This document shows, piece by piece, positions 15,645 to 24,299 of a stretch of DNA of 34,495 nt. The DNA comes from JANMDU01 sp043755865. Its GTDB lineage: Bacteria > Pseudomonadota > Gammaproteobacteria > Burkholderiales > Burkholderiaceae_C. The stretch is from the NCBI GenBank assembly GCA_043755865.1, contig JAYUSD010000237.1:1-34495 (forward strand), written 5' to 3'. Position numbers and translations under genes: made by a program. Every line of letters starts with the position of its first letter. Positions within the stretch are counted from its first letter, which is position 1. The notes beneath the pieces were generated by a model, which did not search any database, had not been told where the DNA came from, and was given only the letters and a program-made list of their open reading frames with translations.

Positions 15645-16135
15645 GCATGGCGCATTTTCAAACTTTGGCGCAAGTATTGGCGCTTGTTGGTCAAGAAGTT
15701 GCGGTGACTGATTGGACAGAAATCACGCAAGAGCAGGTCAATAAATTCGCCGAGGCCACTGGTGATTTTCAGTGGATTCATGTGGACGTGGAGCGCGCGA
15801 ACGCGGGGCCTTTTGGCGGGCCGATTGCGCATGGTTTTCTCACTTTAGCGTTGATTGCGAAGTTCTTTGACGAATCGTTGCACATTGATGAGCCCAGCAT
15901 GGGTGTGAACTATGGGCTCAACAAGGTACGCTTCATGGCGCCCGTGCTTGTGGGCAGCCGCTTGCGGGCACGTCTGAAATTGTTGGCTACCGAAGTCGTA
16001 GCCGGGCCGGGCGGTGCGAAAAGTGCCGAGGGCGTGCAGATGACTTGGGAAGTAAAGATTGAACGCGAAGGCTCGGACAAGCCGGTTTGCGTGGCGGAGA
16101 GCTTGGCGCGGCGCTATCCGCAGTCGCCCGTTTGA
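15641..16135 (+). CDS. MaoC-family (R)-specific enoyl-CoA hydratase-like protein
   Basis: A 164-residue hotdog-fold protein. The catalytic hydratase signature is present: Asp42 and His47 in FAEATGDFQWIHVD, followed by GPFGGPIAHGFLTL. Enzymes of this type hydrate trans-2-enoyl-CoA to (R)-3-hydroxyacyl-CoA and link fatty-acid oxidation to polyhydroxyalkanoate or other pathways; the exact substrate is unknown. The ATG at 15641 overlaps the parA stop by 4 bases, which supports this start, though a Met two codons later is possible. Confidence 0.9.
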   Translation: MSMAHFQTLAQVLALVGQEVAVTDWTEITQEQVNKFAEATGDFQWIHVDVERANAGPFGGPIAHGFLTLALIAKFFDESLHIDEPSMGVNYGLNKVRFMAPVLVGSRLRARLKLLATEVVAGPGGAKSAEGVQMTWEVKIEREGSDKPVCVAESLARRYPQSPV

Positions 16136-16170
16136 AGTCGAACTGGCTCTGAGCAGCCACGTTCATCAGC

Positions 16171-16176
16171 TATAAT
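16171..16176 (+). promoter_or_regulatory. TATAAT, candidate -10 of the L31 gene
   Basis: A perfect TATAAT lies 99 bases upstream of the rpmE ATG, giving a leader of roughly 90 bases. No good -35 is seen at the usual distance. The long leader could carry ribosomal-protein autoregulation, but no specific structure is recognised. Confidence 0.45.
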
Positions 16177-16274
16177 CAAAGGCTTTGCTGCTGGAAAAGT
16201 ACGCGATCTGTTTGTTAAGTGTGTCTATGCTGGACGCCTTCAGTCGCGCGGCTGTCTACACTGATGAGGTTTTC

Positions 16275-16541
16275 ATGAAACAAGGCATTCACCCTAATTA
16301 CCGCGAAGTTTGCTTCGTAGATTTGTCCAATAATTCCCAGTTTGTCATTCGTTCGTGCGTTAACGCGAAAGAAATGATCAAAACAGCCGATGGCAAAGAA
16401 CTGCCTTTGTACAAGCTGGACACATCAAGCGAATCGCATCCTTTCTACACGGGTACACAAAAATCCGTAGACAACATGGGTGGCCGCGTGGAGAAATTCC
16501 GCAATCGTTTTGCTCGTACCACGCCTGCAGTCAAAAAATAA
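16275..16541 (+). CDS. rpmE2: 50S ribosomal protein L31, type B (zinc-free)
   Basis: An 88-residue ribosomal protein beginning MKQGIHPNYREVCFVDLSNN. The zinc-binding Cys pairs of type A L31 are absent and the longer type-B C-terminus (HPFYTGTQKSVDNMGGRVEKF, NRFA) is present. Type B forms allow ribosome assembly under zinc limitation in bacteria that also have type A. The ATG at 16275 has GAGG 6 bases upstream, and the upstream in-frame extension is not part of the family. It is followed by its own terminator. Confidence 0.95.
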   Translation: MKQGIHPNYREVCFVDLSNNSQFVIRSCVNAKEMIKTADGKELPLYKLDTSSESHPFYTGTQKSVDNMGGRVEKFRNRFARTTPAVKK

Positions 16542-16591
16542 TACGAATACTTTTTTTGCGCGAACAGGCTCAAAACTGTTCACAATATCAA

Positions 16592-16621
16592 GGCAGTCTG
16601 GGTAACCAGGGTGCCTTTTTT
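16592..16621 (+). terminator. Rho-independent terminator after the L31 gene
   Basis: GGCAGTCTGG, a GTAA loop and CCAGGGTGCC form a 10-bp stem with one mismatch and one G-T pair, followed by six T (16616-16621). It ends 5 bases before the ATG of the next gene. Confidence 0.85.
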
Positions 16622-16626
16622 GTTGC

Positions 16627-18348
16627 ATGTCCTCGGTCAAATCTACCTCTCCAGAAATCCCCACCACCACACCTGCCATCGTGACGCAGGAGGCGGTGCG
16701 CCGCCTGCCGCGCTGGGCGCTCTTGCTTTTGAGCGTGGCTTATGTGTTGGCTGGTTTCATTGGGCGCGAGCCTTGGAAAAGCGCGGACATCGCTGCTTTT
16801 GGATTGATGCGCTCCATTTCAGAAGGCCGCAGCAGTTGGCTGCATCCGAGCATCTTCGGGCAACCGCCGGAGATTGCCGGTTTGCTGCCGTATTGGTTGG
16901 GGGCGGGTTTTATGGCGCTCAATCAGTTGCTTGGCGTGCCGCTGCCGATCGATGTGGCTGTGCGCATTCCGTTTGCGTTTTTGTTAGCGCTTACTTTGGC
17001 CAGTACGTGGTATGCCGTGTATTACCTAGCGCGCTTGCCTGCTGCGCAGCCTGTGCCTTTTGCTTTTGGCGGCGAGGCCGATCCGGTGGATTACGCGCGC
17101 AGCTTGGCCGACGGCAGCTTGCTGGCGCTTATGGCGATGCTGGGGCTGGCGCAGCTCTCGCATGAAACCACACCGTATTTAATGCAGTTGGCTTGTGCTG
17201 CACTTTTATTCTATGCCGTAGCGGCCTCTTCATTGCGCCACTTTGCGCCAGCGATGGCGCTGTTGCTGGCCAGCTTTGGCTTGGCACTGTCGGGCGCGCC
17301 GGCCTTTGGTTTGGCGCTGTGCTTGGCGGCTGCTGTGGTGCGTGCCAGCCACGGTGATCGCCGTTCTTGGGTTTGGGCGCTCACGATAGCGGCCAGTGGC
17401 GCAGCTGCTGCTTTGCTGGCAAATGCCTTGGGGCAATGGCAGGCCCATTGGGGCAGCGCGCCGGGCAGCCCGCGCGAATGGTGGGCTCTGGGCAAACTCT
17501 GGGTGTGGTTTACTTGGCCTGCTTGGCCGCTGGCTTTGGTGGCGCTGTGGCGTTGGCGGCATTGGTGGCGCAGCATGCATATCGCTTGGCCGGCGGCTGC
17601 GTTGCTGGTCATGGTGGTGGCCACTGTTGTGAGGCCAGGCGCAGATCGCACTTTGCTTCTGGCCACGCCGGCGATGGCGTGTTTGGCAGCGATGGCTTTG
17701 CCGACTTTGCATCGCAGTGTGAGCGCCCTGGTTGATTGGTTCACTATCTTGTTTTTCGCTGGCTGCGGTGTGGTGATTTGGGTGATTTATTTTTCGATGC
17801 ATTTGAATCTTCCGGCTAAGCCAGCGGCGAATGTGCGCCGCTTGTTGCCGGGCTTTGAGCCAAGTTTTTCTGGCATCGCGTTGGCAGCCGCACTCGTGGC
17901 TACGGTGGGCTGGATCGCTGTGATTGTGTGGCGCACCGGGCGGCATCGCTCGGCGCTGTGGAAATCTTTGGTGATTCCGGCCAGTGGTGCAGTCACCTGC
18001 TGGATTTTGCTCACCACGCTGTGGATGCCGATTCTTGACTACGCCCGAAGCTATGCGCCTATGGTCGCGCGCGTGCAACTTGTTGTGGGCAAGACGGTTT
18101 GCGTGTACAGCGCATCGCTGTCGCAGGCGCAGGCCACGGCTTTGCAATTTCATGGGCGCTATGCAGTCGTACCAATAAAGGCAGACGAGCCGAGTTTGCA
18201 GCGATGCGACTGGATGATCGTGGATGCAGACCGTTTGAAACTGGCCAGCTTCGTGCTGCCAGACGGCTGGCAGCAGGTGCAAAGCATTCGCCGCCGCTCA
18301 TCTACAGATTCTGAGACGCTCTTAATCTACAAACGAATCGGTTTGTGA
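16627..18348 (+). CDS. Polytopic glycosyltransferase-like membrane protein (GT-C, ArnT/PMT style)
   Basis: A 573-residue inner-membrane protein with about ten or more hydrophobic segments. The motif after the first helix, GREPWKSADIAAFG, resembles the conserved acidic loop of ArnT/PMT-type (GT-C) glycosyltransferases that use polyprenyl-phosphate sugars. A large C-terminal soluble part follows. The substrate is unknown. The ATG at 16627 has no ribosome-binding site and lies 5 bases after the rpmE terminator T tract, so the true start may be one of the GTG codons 20-30 codons on. Its TGA is followed after 1 base by the GTG of the MATE gene. Confidence 0.78.
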   Translation: MSSVKSTSPEIPTTTPAIVTQEAVRRLPRWALLLLSVAYVLAGFIGREPWKSADIAAFGLMRSISEGRSSWLHPSIFGQPPEIAGLLPYWLGAGFMALNQLLGVPLPIDVAVRIPFAFLLALTLASTWYAVYYLARLPAAQPVPFAFGGEADPVDYARSLADGSLLALMAMLGLAQLSHETTPYLMQLACAALLFYAVAASSLRHFAPAMALLLASFGLALSGAPAFGLALCLAAAVVRASHGDRRSWVWALTIAASGAAAALLANALGQWQAHWGSAPGSPREWWALGKLWVWFTWPAWPLALVALWRWRHWWRSMHIAWPAAALLVMVVATVVRPGADRTLLLATPAMACLAAMALPTLHRSVSALVDWFTILFFAGCGVVIWVIYFSMHLNLPAKPAANVRRLLPGFEPSFSGIALAAALVATVGWIAVIVWRTGRHRSALWKSLVIPASGAVTCWILLTTLWMPILDYARSYAPMVARVQLVVGKTVCVYSASLSQAQATALQFHGRYAVVPIKADEPSLQRCDWMIVDADRLKLASFVLPDGWQQVQSIRRRSSTDSETLLIYKRIGL

Positions 18349-18349
18349 T

Positions 18350-19729
18350 GTGAGCTCAGCAAATACCTCTACGCGCCGCGAGCTCGGCGTGATCGTGCAA
18401 CATGCCAAAGTGATTGCTTTAGGGCAGCTGGCCACAATGGCCTACGGAGTGACGGATGCGGTCGTGGCGGGGCGGTATTCAGACGAAGCGCTGGCCACGC
18501 TGGCAGTGGCATCGAGCATTTTCATCAGTATTTATGTGAGTCTGATGAGCGTGATGCAGGCGCTGATGCCAATTTATTCGGAACTGCATGGTGCGAAAAA
18601 ACCGTTGGAGTTGGGTAGTGCGTTTCGCCAAGCGGTGTACCTTGCGCTTGCGCTGATGCTGCTGGGCATGGCGGTGATGATGCAATCGGGGTTTTTCCTT
18701 GCGCTGTTTGGTGTGCCCGAAAAGCTGCGTCCGGGCGCGGAGCATTACTTAAGTATTCTGGGCTGGGCATTGATTCCCACGATTGGTTTTCGTATGTTTG
18801 CCTCACTCAATCAATCATTGGGTGCGCCGCGCGTCGTCATGCTGCTACAAATTGCGTCGCTGGCTGTGAAGATTCCGCTCACGGTGTGGTTTGTGTTTGG
18901 CGGAGCGGGGTTGCCTTCGCTGGGTGTCGCGGGCTGCGCTTGGGCGAGCTTTTGTGTGAACTGCTTGATGTTTGTGGCGGCATTTTTCGCTCTGCGCAAG
19001 ATGGCGATGTACAAACCTCTTGCGCTCTTTTCGCGCTTTGAAGCGCCGCATTGGCCGCGCTTGAAAACTTATGCAGCGCTGGGTGTGCCTGCCGGATTGG
19101 CCAGTATGGTGGAAGTCACGTCTTATGCACTTATGGGGCTGCTTGTGGCGCGCATGGGCATCTTGGCCACGGCATCGCATCAAATCGCGGCCAGTATGGC
19201 AGCGGTGCTTTTCATGCTGCCGCTTTCGCTCTCGATTGCGAGTTGCTCGCGCGTCTCGTATTGGATGGGCGCTGGCGATCAAGTGCAAGCAAGCCGCTTA
19301 GCGCGTGCTGCCATGGTGCTCACAGTGGCCGTGGCGTTGCTGGCAAGCAGCGTCATGGCGTTGCTCGCAGTGCAAATTTCTCAGTTGTACTCAAGCAGTC
19401 CGCAAGTGGCCAGCTTGGGCGCTGCTTTGCTGCTGTTTGTGGCGGTGTATCACGTGGCCGATGCTTGGCAGACGATTGGCTGCTTCTTGCTTCGCTGCTG
19501 GCGCATCACGGTGATGCCACTGGTGGTGTACAGCTTTGCGCTCTGGGGCTTGGGGCTGGGCGGTGGATTTATGTTGGCTTACCAAGGCTTGGGAAGCATT
19601 GCCGCTTGGCAAACGCCAGCAGCGTTTTGGCTGGTAGGCTCATTGGCATTGACAGTAGCAGCCAGCGCGTTTCAGTGGCGCATTTGGCGGCTCACTTCGC
19701 TGGCTTCAATACAAACGGTTAAGGTGTGA
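18350..19729 (+). CDS. MATE-family efflux transporter
   Basis: A 459-residue integral membrane protein with about 12 hydrophobic segments and the MatE repeat motifs in the N half (AYGVTDAVVAGRYSDEALA) and C half (ASHQIAASMAAVLFMLPL). MATE proteins (NorM-like) export cationic compounds in exchange for Na+ or H+. The substrate is not determinable. The start is a GTG one base after the previous stop (TGATGTG), consistent with translational coupling. It converges on phoR, with a hairpin in the gap. Confidence 0.93.
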   Translation: MSSANTSTRRELGVIVQHAKVIALGQLATMAYGVTDAVVAGRYSDEALATLAVASSIFISIYVSLMSVMQALMPIYSELHGAKKPLELGSAFRQAVYLALALMLLGMAVMMQSGFFLALFGVPEKLRPGAEHYLSILGWALIPTIGFRMFASLNQSLGAPRVVMLLQIASLAVKIPLTVWFVFGGAGLPSLGVAGCAWASFCVNCLMFVAAFFALRKMAMYKPLALFSRFEAPHWPRLKTYAALGVPAGLASMVEVTSYALMGLLVARMGILATASHQIAASMAAVLFMLPLSLSIASCSRVSYWMGAGDQVQASRLARAAMVLTVAVALLASSVMALLAVQISQLYSSSPQVASLGAALLLFVAVYHVADAWQTIGCFLLRCWRITVMPLVVYSFALWGLGLGGGFMLAYQGLGSIAAWQTPAAFWLVGSLALTVAASAFQWRIWRLTSLASIQTVKV

Positions 19730-19755
19730 GCTGTGAACCTCGCGCTTCACAGCTC
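19728..19755 (+). terminator. Hairpin between MATE gene and phoR, probable terminator
   Basis: GAGCTGTGAA and TTCACAGCTC form a perfect 10-bp stem around an 8-base loop, starting within the MATE stop codon. A T-rich but interrupted tail (to about 19770) follows. It lies between converging genes and may act for the plus-strand transcript. Confidence 0.6.
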
Positions 19756-19785
19756 ATGCCTTGCTCTTTTCGCGGCCAGTTAGAG

Positions 19786-21126
19786 CTACTGCGACATCAC
19801 GCGATTGGCGGGCAGCGTAAATGCAAAGCGAGATCCACTGCCCAGCTCAGATGTGATGCGCAGCTCGCCACCGTGGCGCTGCACCACGTGCTTGACGATA
19901 GACAGCCCTAAGCCCGTGCCGCCGCTCTCGCGCGAGCGGCTGCGGTCTACGCGGTAAAAGCGCTCAGTTAGGCGCGGAATATGCTCAGGCGCAATGCCTG
20001 CGCCGCTGTCTTGTACGGCAAATTCTGCGCGGCCATCAGGCAGCAGCACCAAGCTCACATCCACAGTGCCTCCCGGCGGCGTGTAGCGCAGCGCGTTTTG
20101 CACCAAATTTCCAGCAGCGCTGAGCAGCTCGGTACTGTCGCCGAGCAGCTCATGCGACGCCGCTGCACAATGAAAATGCAAGCGATGGGTGCTGTTTCCC
20201 GGCAAATCCATGACCTGCATCATGGCGCGTGCGTCGCGCTCGAGCTGCGCCATCAGTTGGTGTCCAGGCAACGCGGTTTCAAAGCTCGGCGCAGGACTGG
20301 CTTCTAAGCGCGAGAGCGTGAGCAAATCACTCACCAAGCTTTGCATGCGCTGGCTCTGCTCTTGCATCAGGCCAAGATAGCGGCTGCGCTGCGATTCATC
20401 CAGCGGCAAATTTTGCAAAGTTTCCACAAAGCCAGAAAGCACCGTGAGTGGAGTGCGAATCTCATGCGATACGTTGGCCACAAAATCGCGCCGCTGCGCT
20501 TCAGCCAATTCAAGTGCGGTGATATCGCGCACCAGCATCAAGAGGCGAGACACGCTGCCTTGCACATTGGAGCCATAGCGATGCAGCTGGGCAGCCAATC
20601 GCTTAGGGTGTTGGGCAGTGCTGCTGGCCGTTTCAAACATCACATCGTGCGAAAAATCACCGTCAGCTAAATATTCAGAAAACTCTGGCGCTCGCACAAG
20701 ATTGGTAATGTGCTGCATCACATCGCGCTGCGCATCAAGCTCTAGCAATTGAGCGCCAGTTTGGTTGCACCACTCAATGCGGTTTTGTGCATCAAGCAAC
20801 AACACACCATTGGGCGAGGCTTGAATGGCAGATAAAAAATCTTGCAAGCGCTGGTCGCTTAAGTGCAATTGCTGATCACGCAGGCGCAGCAGGTGGCGCA
20901 CGCGCTGAGTGAGCAGGCCCCAAGCGCCGTTTTGCTCCTCAAGCGGCAAACCATTTTGCGCATTGCGCAACTGTTGATCAAATTGGCCAAACCGCCAGCT
21001 GTCCCAAAGCAGCCACACGGTGATGCCCAGCAAGCCGCCCCAACTTGCATATTTCAAGGAAAAAAGGCCGATAGCCGGTACGAAACCTGCGCAGAATGCT
21101 ATTAAAAACGTAGTGAAACGGTTCAT
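19786..21126 (-). CDS. phoR: Phosphate-regulon sensor histidine kinase PhoR
   Basis: Inner-membrane sensor kinase that phosphorylates PhoB when phosphate is low. The 446-residue protein has two N-terminal helices (about 5-25 and 29-45), a HAMP/PAS-like linker (SAIQASPNGVLLLDAQNRIEWCN), the H-box with phospho-His221 in FVANVSHEIRTPL, the N-box NLVQNALRYTPPGG, and G boxes DSGAGIAPEHI and GGTGLGLSIVKH. This layout is that of PhoR, and it sits 23 bases beyond phoB in the Pho operon. Confidence 0.95.
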   Translation of the reverse strand: MNRFTTFLIAFCAGFVPAIGLFSLKYASWGGLLGITVWLLWDSWRFGQFDQQLRNAQNGLPLEEQNGAWGLLTQRVRHLLRLRDQQLHLSDQRLQDFLSAIQASPNGVLLLDAQNRIEWCNQTGAQLLELDAQRDVMQHITNLVRAPEFSEYLADGDFSHDVMFETASSTAQHPKRLAAQLHRYGSNVQGSVSRLLMLVRDITALELAEAQRRDFVANVSHEIRTPLTVLSGFVETLQNLPLDESQRSRYLGLMQEQSQRMQSLVSDLLTLSRLEASPAPSFETALPGHQLMAQLERDARAMMQVMDLPGNSTHRLHFHCAAASHELLGDSTELLSAAGNLVQNALRYTPPGGTVDVSLVLLPDGRAEFAVQDSGAGIAPEHIPRLTERFYRVDRSRSRESGGTGLGLSIVKHVVQRHGGELRITSELGSGSRFAFTLPANRVMSQ

Positions 21127-21149
21127 GAGCTATTCATGTGAAAAGCGCA

Positions 21150-21851
21150 TTATCCTGCATGCAAACTGGCCTGCGCAGTCAATCGGTAGCCCGCGCCACG
21201 CACTGTATCGATCATGTTGCCCGCTGCGTGCAAAGCTTCGCGCAAGCGTTTGATATGGACATCTACTGTGCGTTCTTCGATAAACACGTGATCGCCCCAG
21301 ACCTTATCCAACAGTTGAGAGCGGCTGTGAACGCGCTCGGGGTGAGCCATCAAATAGCGCAGCAGTTTAAATTCTGTGGGGCCGACTTTGAGCTCGGTGC
21401 CAGAATAGCTCACGCGATGCGTGGCGCTGTCAAGCTCAAGGTGGCCGATTTTGAGCGATTCTGCTGTTTGCTCAGGCGAGCGGCGGCGCAGTATGGCGCG
21501 AATACGCGCCATGAGCTCTTGTGTAGAGAAGGGTTTGGTGATGTAGTCGTCAGCGCCAGCGTCCAGCCCCTGAATTTTGTCGGTCTCCTCGCTGCGGGCG
21601 GTGAGCAAAAGGATGGGCACTTGCCGTGTGCGCTCGGCCTTGCGCCATTGGCGAGCCAGCGCGATGCCGCTCATCCCAGGCAGCATCCAATCGAGCAACA
21701 CGATATCAGGCAACACAGCGTCGAGTTCGCGTTGCGCTTGCTCGCCATCCATGCAGACCACGGGTTCAAAACCGTTGTGCCGCAAATTGATGGCCAGCAA
21801 TTCGCTGATGGCGGGCTCGTCTTCAACGATCAGGGCGCGGAGGCGTTTCAT
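21150..21851 (-). CDS. phoB: Phosphate-regulon response regulator PhoB
   Basis: Transcription activator of the phosphate-starvation regulon. The 233-residue OmpR-type protein has a receiver domain with acidic pocket Glu10-Asp11-Glu12 and phospho-acceptor Asp54 (VLLDWMLPGMSG), Lys in PFSTQELMAR, and a C-terminal winged-helix DNA-binding domain (VGPTEFKLLRYLMAHPERV ... RTVDVHIKRLREAL). It lies between phoU and phoR and would bind the Pho boxes noted in front of pstS and ppk. Confidence 0.97.
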   Translation of the reverse strand: MKRLRALIVEDEPAISELLAINLRHNGFEPVVCMDGEQAQRELDAVLPDIVLLDWMLPGMSGIALARQWRKAERTRQVPILLLTARSEETDKIQGLDAGADDYITKPFSTQELMARIRAILRRRSPEQTAESLKIGHLELDSATHRVSYSGTELKVGPTEFKLLRYLMAHPERVHSRSQLLDKVWGDHVFIEERTVDVHIKRLREALHAAGNMIDTVRGAGYRLTAQASLHAG

Positions 21852-21862
21852 TGGATCGTGCT

Positions 21863-22564
21863 CTAGCGCAGCGCCGATTCGATCTCATCAATCGACGTGT
21901 GGCGCACATCTGTGCCTTCCACAATGTAGATGATCGATTCAGCAATGTTTTTAGCATGATCACCCACACGCTCCAGAGCTTTTGCCACAAACAGCAAATC
22001 CAGAGAGGGAGAAATTGTGCGCGGATCTTCCATCATGTAAGTTACCAGCTTGCGGATGAAACCGTTAAATTCGCGATCAATCGCGTCGTCTTCCTTTAAA
22101 ATCTCTAATGCGACGGCGGTGTCAAGCCGCGCAAAGCCATCGAGTGATTTGCGCAGCAAGCCGCTAGCCAGCTCAACTGCCACACGCAATTCGCCCGAGG
22201 GCAGGGCGCGAGCCGAGCCGCTGGCGGTAATGCTTTTAACCATGCGAGCGATTTTTTGCGATTCATCGCCAATGCGTTCCAAATTGGCAGTCACACGCGA
22301 GATCGCCATCAGCAGGCGCAGATCGCGTGCGGTTGGCTGGCGGCGACCAATGATGCTGGATAAATCCCGATCAATCTGCACTTCCATTGCGTTGACTTTG
22401 GCTTCCGCAACGATCACGCGGTCGGACGCTTCTGTATTAAAAGTGGCCAGCGCTTCAATCGCGCCGCGCAATTGAGATTCCACCAAGCCGCCCATTTCCA
22501 TGAGGCGGCTGGAGACGGCGTTGAGGTCAGAGTCGAATTGGGTGGAGAGGTGTTTGTCTGCCAT
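21863..22564 (-). CDS. phoU: Phosphate-uptake regulator PhoU
   Basis: Peripheral helical protein that restrains PhoR through the Pst transporter when phosphate is sufficient. The 233-residue protein shows the two tandem PhoU repeats: E/D-rich motifs around EAKVNAMEVQIDRDLSS and EDDAIDREFNGF, with AISRVTANLERIGDESQKIA and AKALERVGDHAKNIAE. The ATG at 22564 (MADKHLSTQFD) is preferred to a TTG four codons upstream. It lies 25 bases after pstB in the same run. Confidence 0.96.
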   Translation of the reverse strand: MADKHLSTQFDSDLNAVSSRLMEMGGLVESQLRGAIEALATFNTEASDRVIVAEAKVNAMEVQIDRDLSSIIGRRQPTARDLRLLMAISRVTANLERIGDESQKIARMVKSITASGSARALPSGELRVAVELASGLLRKSLDGFARLDTAVALEILKEDDAIDREFNGFIRKLVTYMMEDPRTISPSLDLLFVAKALERVGDHAKNIAESIIYIVEGTDVRHTSIDEIESALR

Positions 22565-22589
22565 GAGATGATCCAAGTGTTAAGTGATA

Positions 22590-23375
22590 TCAGCCGAAGC
22601 GGCCCGTAATGTAGTCTTCAGTTTCTTTGCGTGAGGGCTTAAAAAACATGCTCTCGGTATCGCCAAACTCCATCAAATCGCCGAGATACATGTAAGCCGT
22701 GTAATCGGAGCAACGCGCAGCTTGCTGCATGTTGTGCGTCACGATCACTACCGTGTAATCGTTTTTCAATTCGGCAATCAACTCTTCGATTTTTGCGGTT
22801 GAGATCGGATCAAGTGCAGAGCAAGGCTCATCAAGCAGCAAAATTTTCGGCAGCACGGCGATTCCGCGCGCGATGCACAGGCGCTGTTGCTGGCCGCCCG
22901 AAAGGCTGGCGCCACTTTGATTGAGCTTGTCTTTCACCTCGCCCCACAGCGCCGCTTTGCGCAGTGCCCATTCCACGCGATCGTCCATCTCAGAGCTGTT
23001 CATGTTCTCAAACAGCTTTACGCCAAAGGCAATGTTGTCGTAGATCGACATGGGAAAGGGCGTGGGCTTTTGGAAGACCATGCCGATTTGCGCTCGGATT
23101 AGCGCCACATCTTTTTTGCTGGTGAGCAAATTCTCGCCGTCCAAGATGATTTCGCCGGTGGCGCGTTGATCAGGATAGAGCTCAAACATGCGATTCATCG
23201 TGCGCAGTAAAGTCGATTTGCCGCACCCGGAGGGCCCAATGAACGCAGTGACTTTTTTCTCTGGAATCGTAAGGTTGATATTTTTGAGTGCGTGAAATTT
23301 ACCGTAGTAGAAATTCAAGTCTTTCACCAAAAGTTTGGCAGGCTCAGTAGGAAGGCGAGGTTTTGTGTTGTCCAT
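22590..23375 (-). CDS. pstB: Phosphate ABC transporter ATP-binding protein PstB
   Basis: ATPase of the high-affinity phosphate importer. The 261-residue protein has Walker A GPSGCGKST, the ABC signature LSGGQQQR, Walker B ILLLDEPCSALD and the switch His in VTHNMQQA, and ends in the usual PstB tail DYITGRFG. The ATG at 23375 is chosen over a TTG three codons upstream, with no strong Shine-Dalgarno for either. It follows pstA by 18 bases. Confidence 0.97.
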   Translation of the reverse strand: MDNTKPRLPTEPAKLLVKDLNFYYGKFHALKNINLTIPEKKVTAFIGPSGCGKSTLLRTMNRMFELYPDQRATGEIILDGENLLTSKKDVALIRAQIGMVFQKPTPFPMSIYDNIAFGVKLFENMNSSEMDDRVEWALRKAALWGEVKDKLNQSGASLSGGQQQRLCIARGIAVLPKILLLDEPCSALDPISTAKIEELIAELKNDYTVVIVTHNMQQAARCSDYTAYMYLGDLMEFGDTESMFFKPSRKETEDYITGRFG

Positions 23376-23393
23376 GATGTTCAAGGAGTTTTA

Positions 23394-24299
23394 TTATTTT
23401 TGACGAGTCAATACACGAGCGAGAATGTTGAGAAACAAGACGGCGACGGTGATGATCAATACACCAGCCCAAGCTAGCTTTTGCCAGTTTTCGTACGGGC
23501 TCATGGCGAATTTGAAAATCGTCACCGGCAGGCTGGCCATGGGTTCGCGCAGATCGTTCGTCCAGAATTGATTAGATAAAGCGGTGAAGAGAAGCGGTGC
23601 TGTCTCCCCTGCGATGCGAGCCACAGCCAACAAAATGCCTGTGACCACACCAGCCCGAGCCGCTTTGATGGTGATGCTCATGATCACTTTGTATTTCGGC
23701 GTGCCCAGCGCATACGCTGCTTCGCGCAGGCCGGGTGGGATCAAAGCCAGCATATTTTCTGTGGTGCGGATCACCACGGGAATCACGATCAGCGCTAATG
23801 CCACAATACCAGCGGCGGCGGAAAATGATTTGACCTGCGCCACGATCACGGCGTACACGAATAATCCAATCACGATGGACGGTGCTGAGAGCAAAATGTC
23901 ATTCACAAAACGTGTGACGGATGCAAGTCGGCTCTTCATCCCATATTCGGCTAAATAAACGCCGGCCATGATGCCAATCGGCGTTCCTACCATTGTGGCC
24001 AGCGCCACCATGACAAATGAGCCGTAAATCGCGTTGGCAAGCCCTCCTGCGTCGTTGGGCGGCGGTGTCATTTCAGTAAAAACAGCCAACGATATTCCAG
24101 CAAGCCCCAAGCGCAATGTTTCCCACAAAATCCAAGCGAGCCAGAAAAGGCCAAAAGCCATGGCAGCCAAGGCGAGCGTGAGGACGATGCCGTTCGTCAG
24201 TTTTCGTTTGGCAAACCGAGCAGCGCGTTTTTGCTCAGTCGAGGGCTTGGGCGTGACAACGGCATTACCGCTAGAGCTTTGACTCATGACACTGCTCAT
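23394..24299 (-). CDS. pstA: Phosphate ABC transporter permease PstA
   Basis: Membrane subunit of the phosphate importer. The 301-residue protein has six predicted helices and the permease coupling motif EAAYALGTPKYKVIMSITIKAA (EAA loop), plus GETAPLLFTAL conserved in PstA. The ATG at 24299 overlaps the pstC stop in an ATGA, supporting this start over a longer form 17 codons upstream. It is translationally coupled with pstC. Confidence 0.96.
   Translation of the reverse strand: MSSVMSQSSSGNAVVTPKPSTEQKRAARFAKRKLTNGIVLTLALAAMAFGLFWLAWILWETLRLGLAGISLAVFTEMTPPPNDAGGLANAIYGSFVMVALATMVGTPIGIMAGVYLAEYGMKSRLASVTRFVNDILLSAPSIVIGLFVYAVIVAQVKSFSAAAGIVALALIVIPVVIRTTENMLALIPPGLREAAYALGTPKYKVIMSITIKAARAGVVTGILLAVARIAGETAPLLFTALSNQFWTNDLREPMASLPVTIFKFAMSPYENWQKLAWAGVLIITVAVLFLNILARVLTRQK

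Noticed and set aside
17230..18282. A 350-codon minus-strand open frame opposite the glycosyltransferase-like gene
   Set aside because: The translation is rich in His, Gln, Arg and Pro with no domain or start signal, as expected from the complement of a hydrophobic membrane protein.
20863..21253. Short open frames around the phoR-phoB junction
   Set aside because: They are shadows of the two regulatory genes and have no supporting start signals or motifs.
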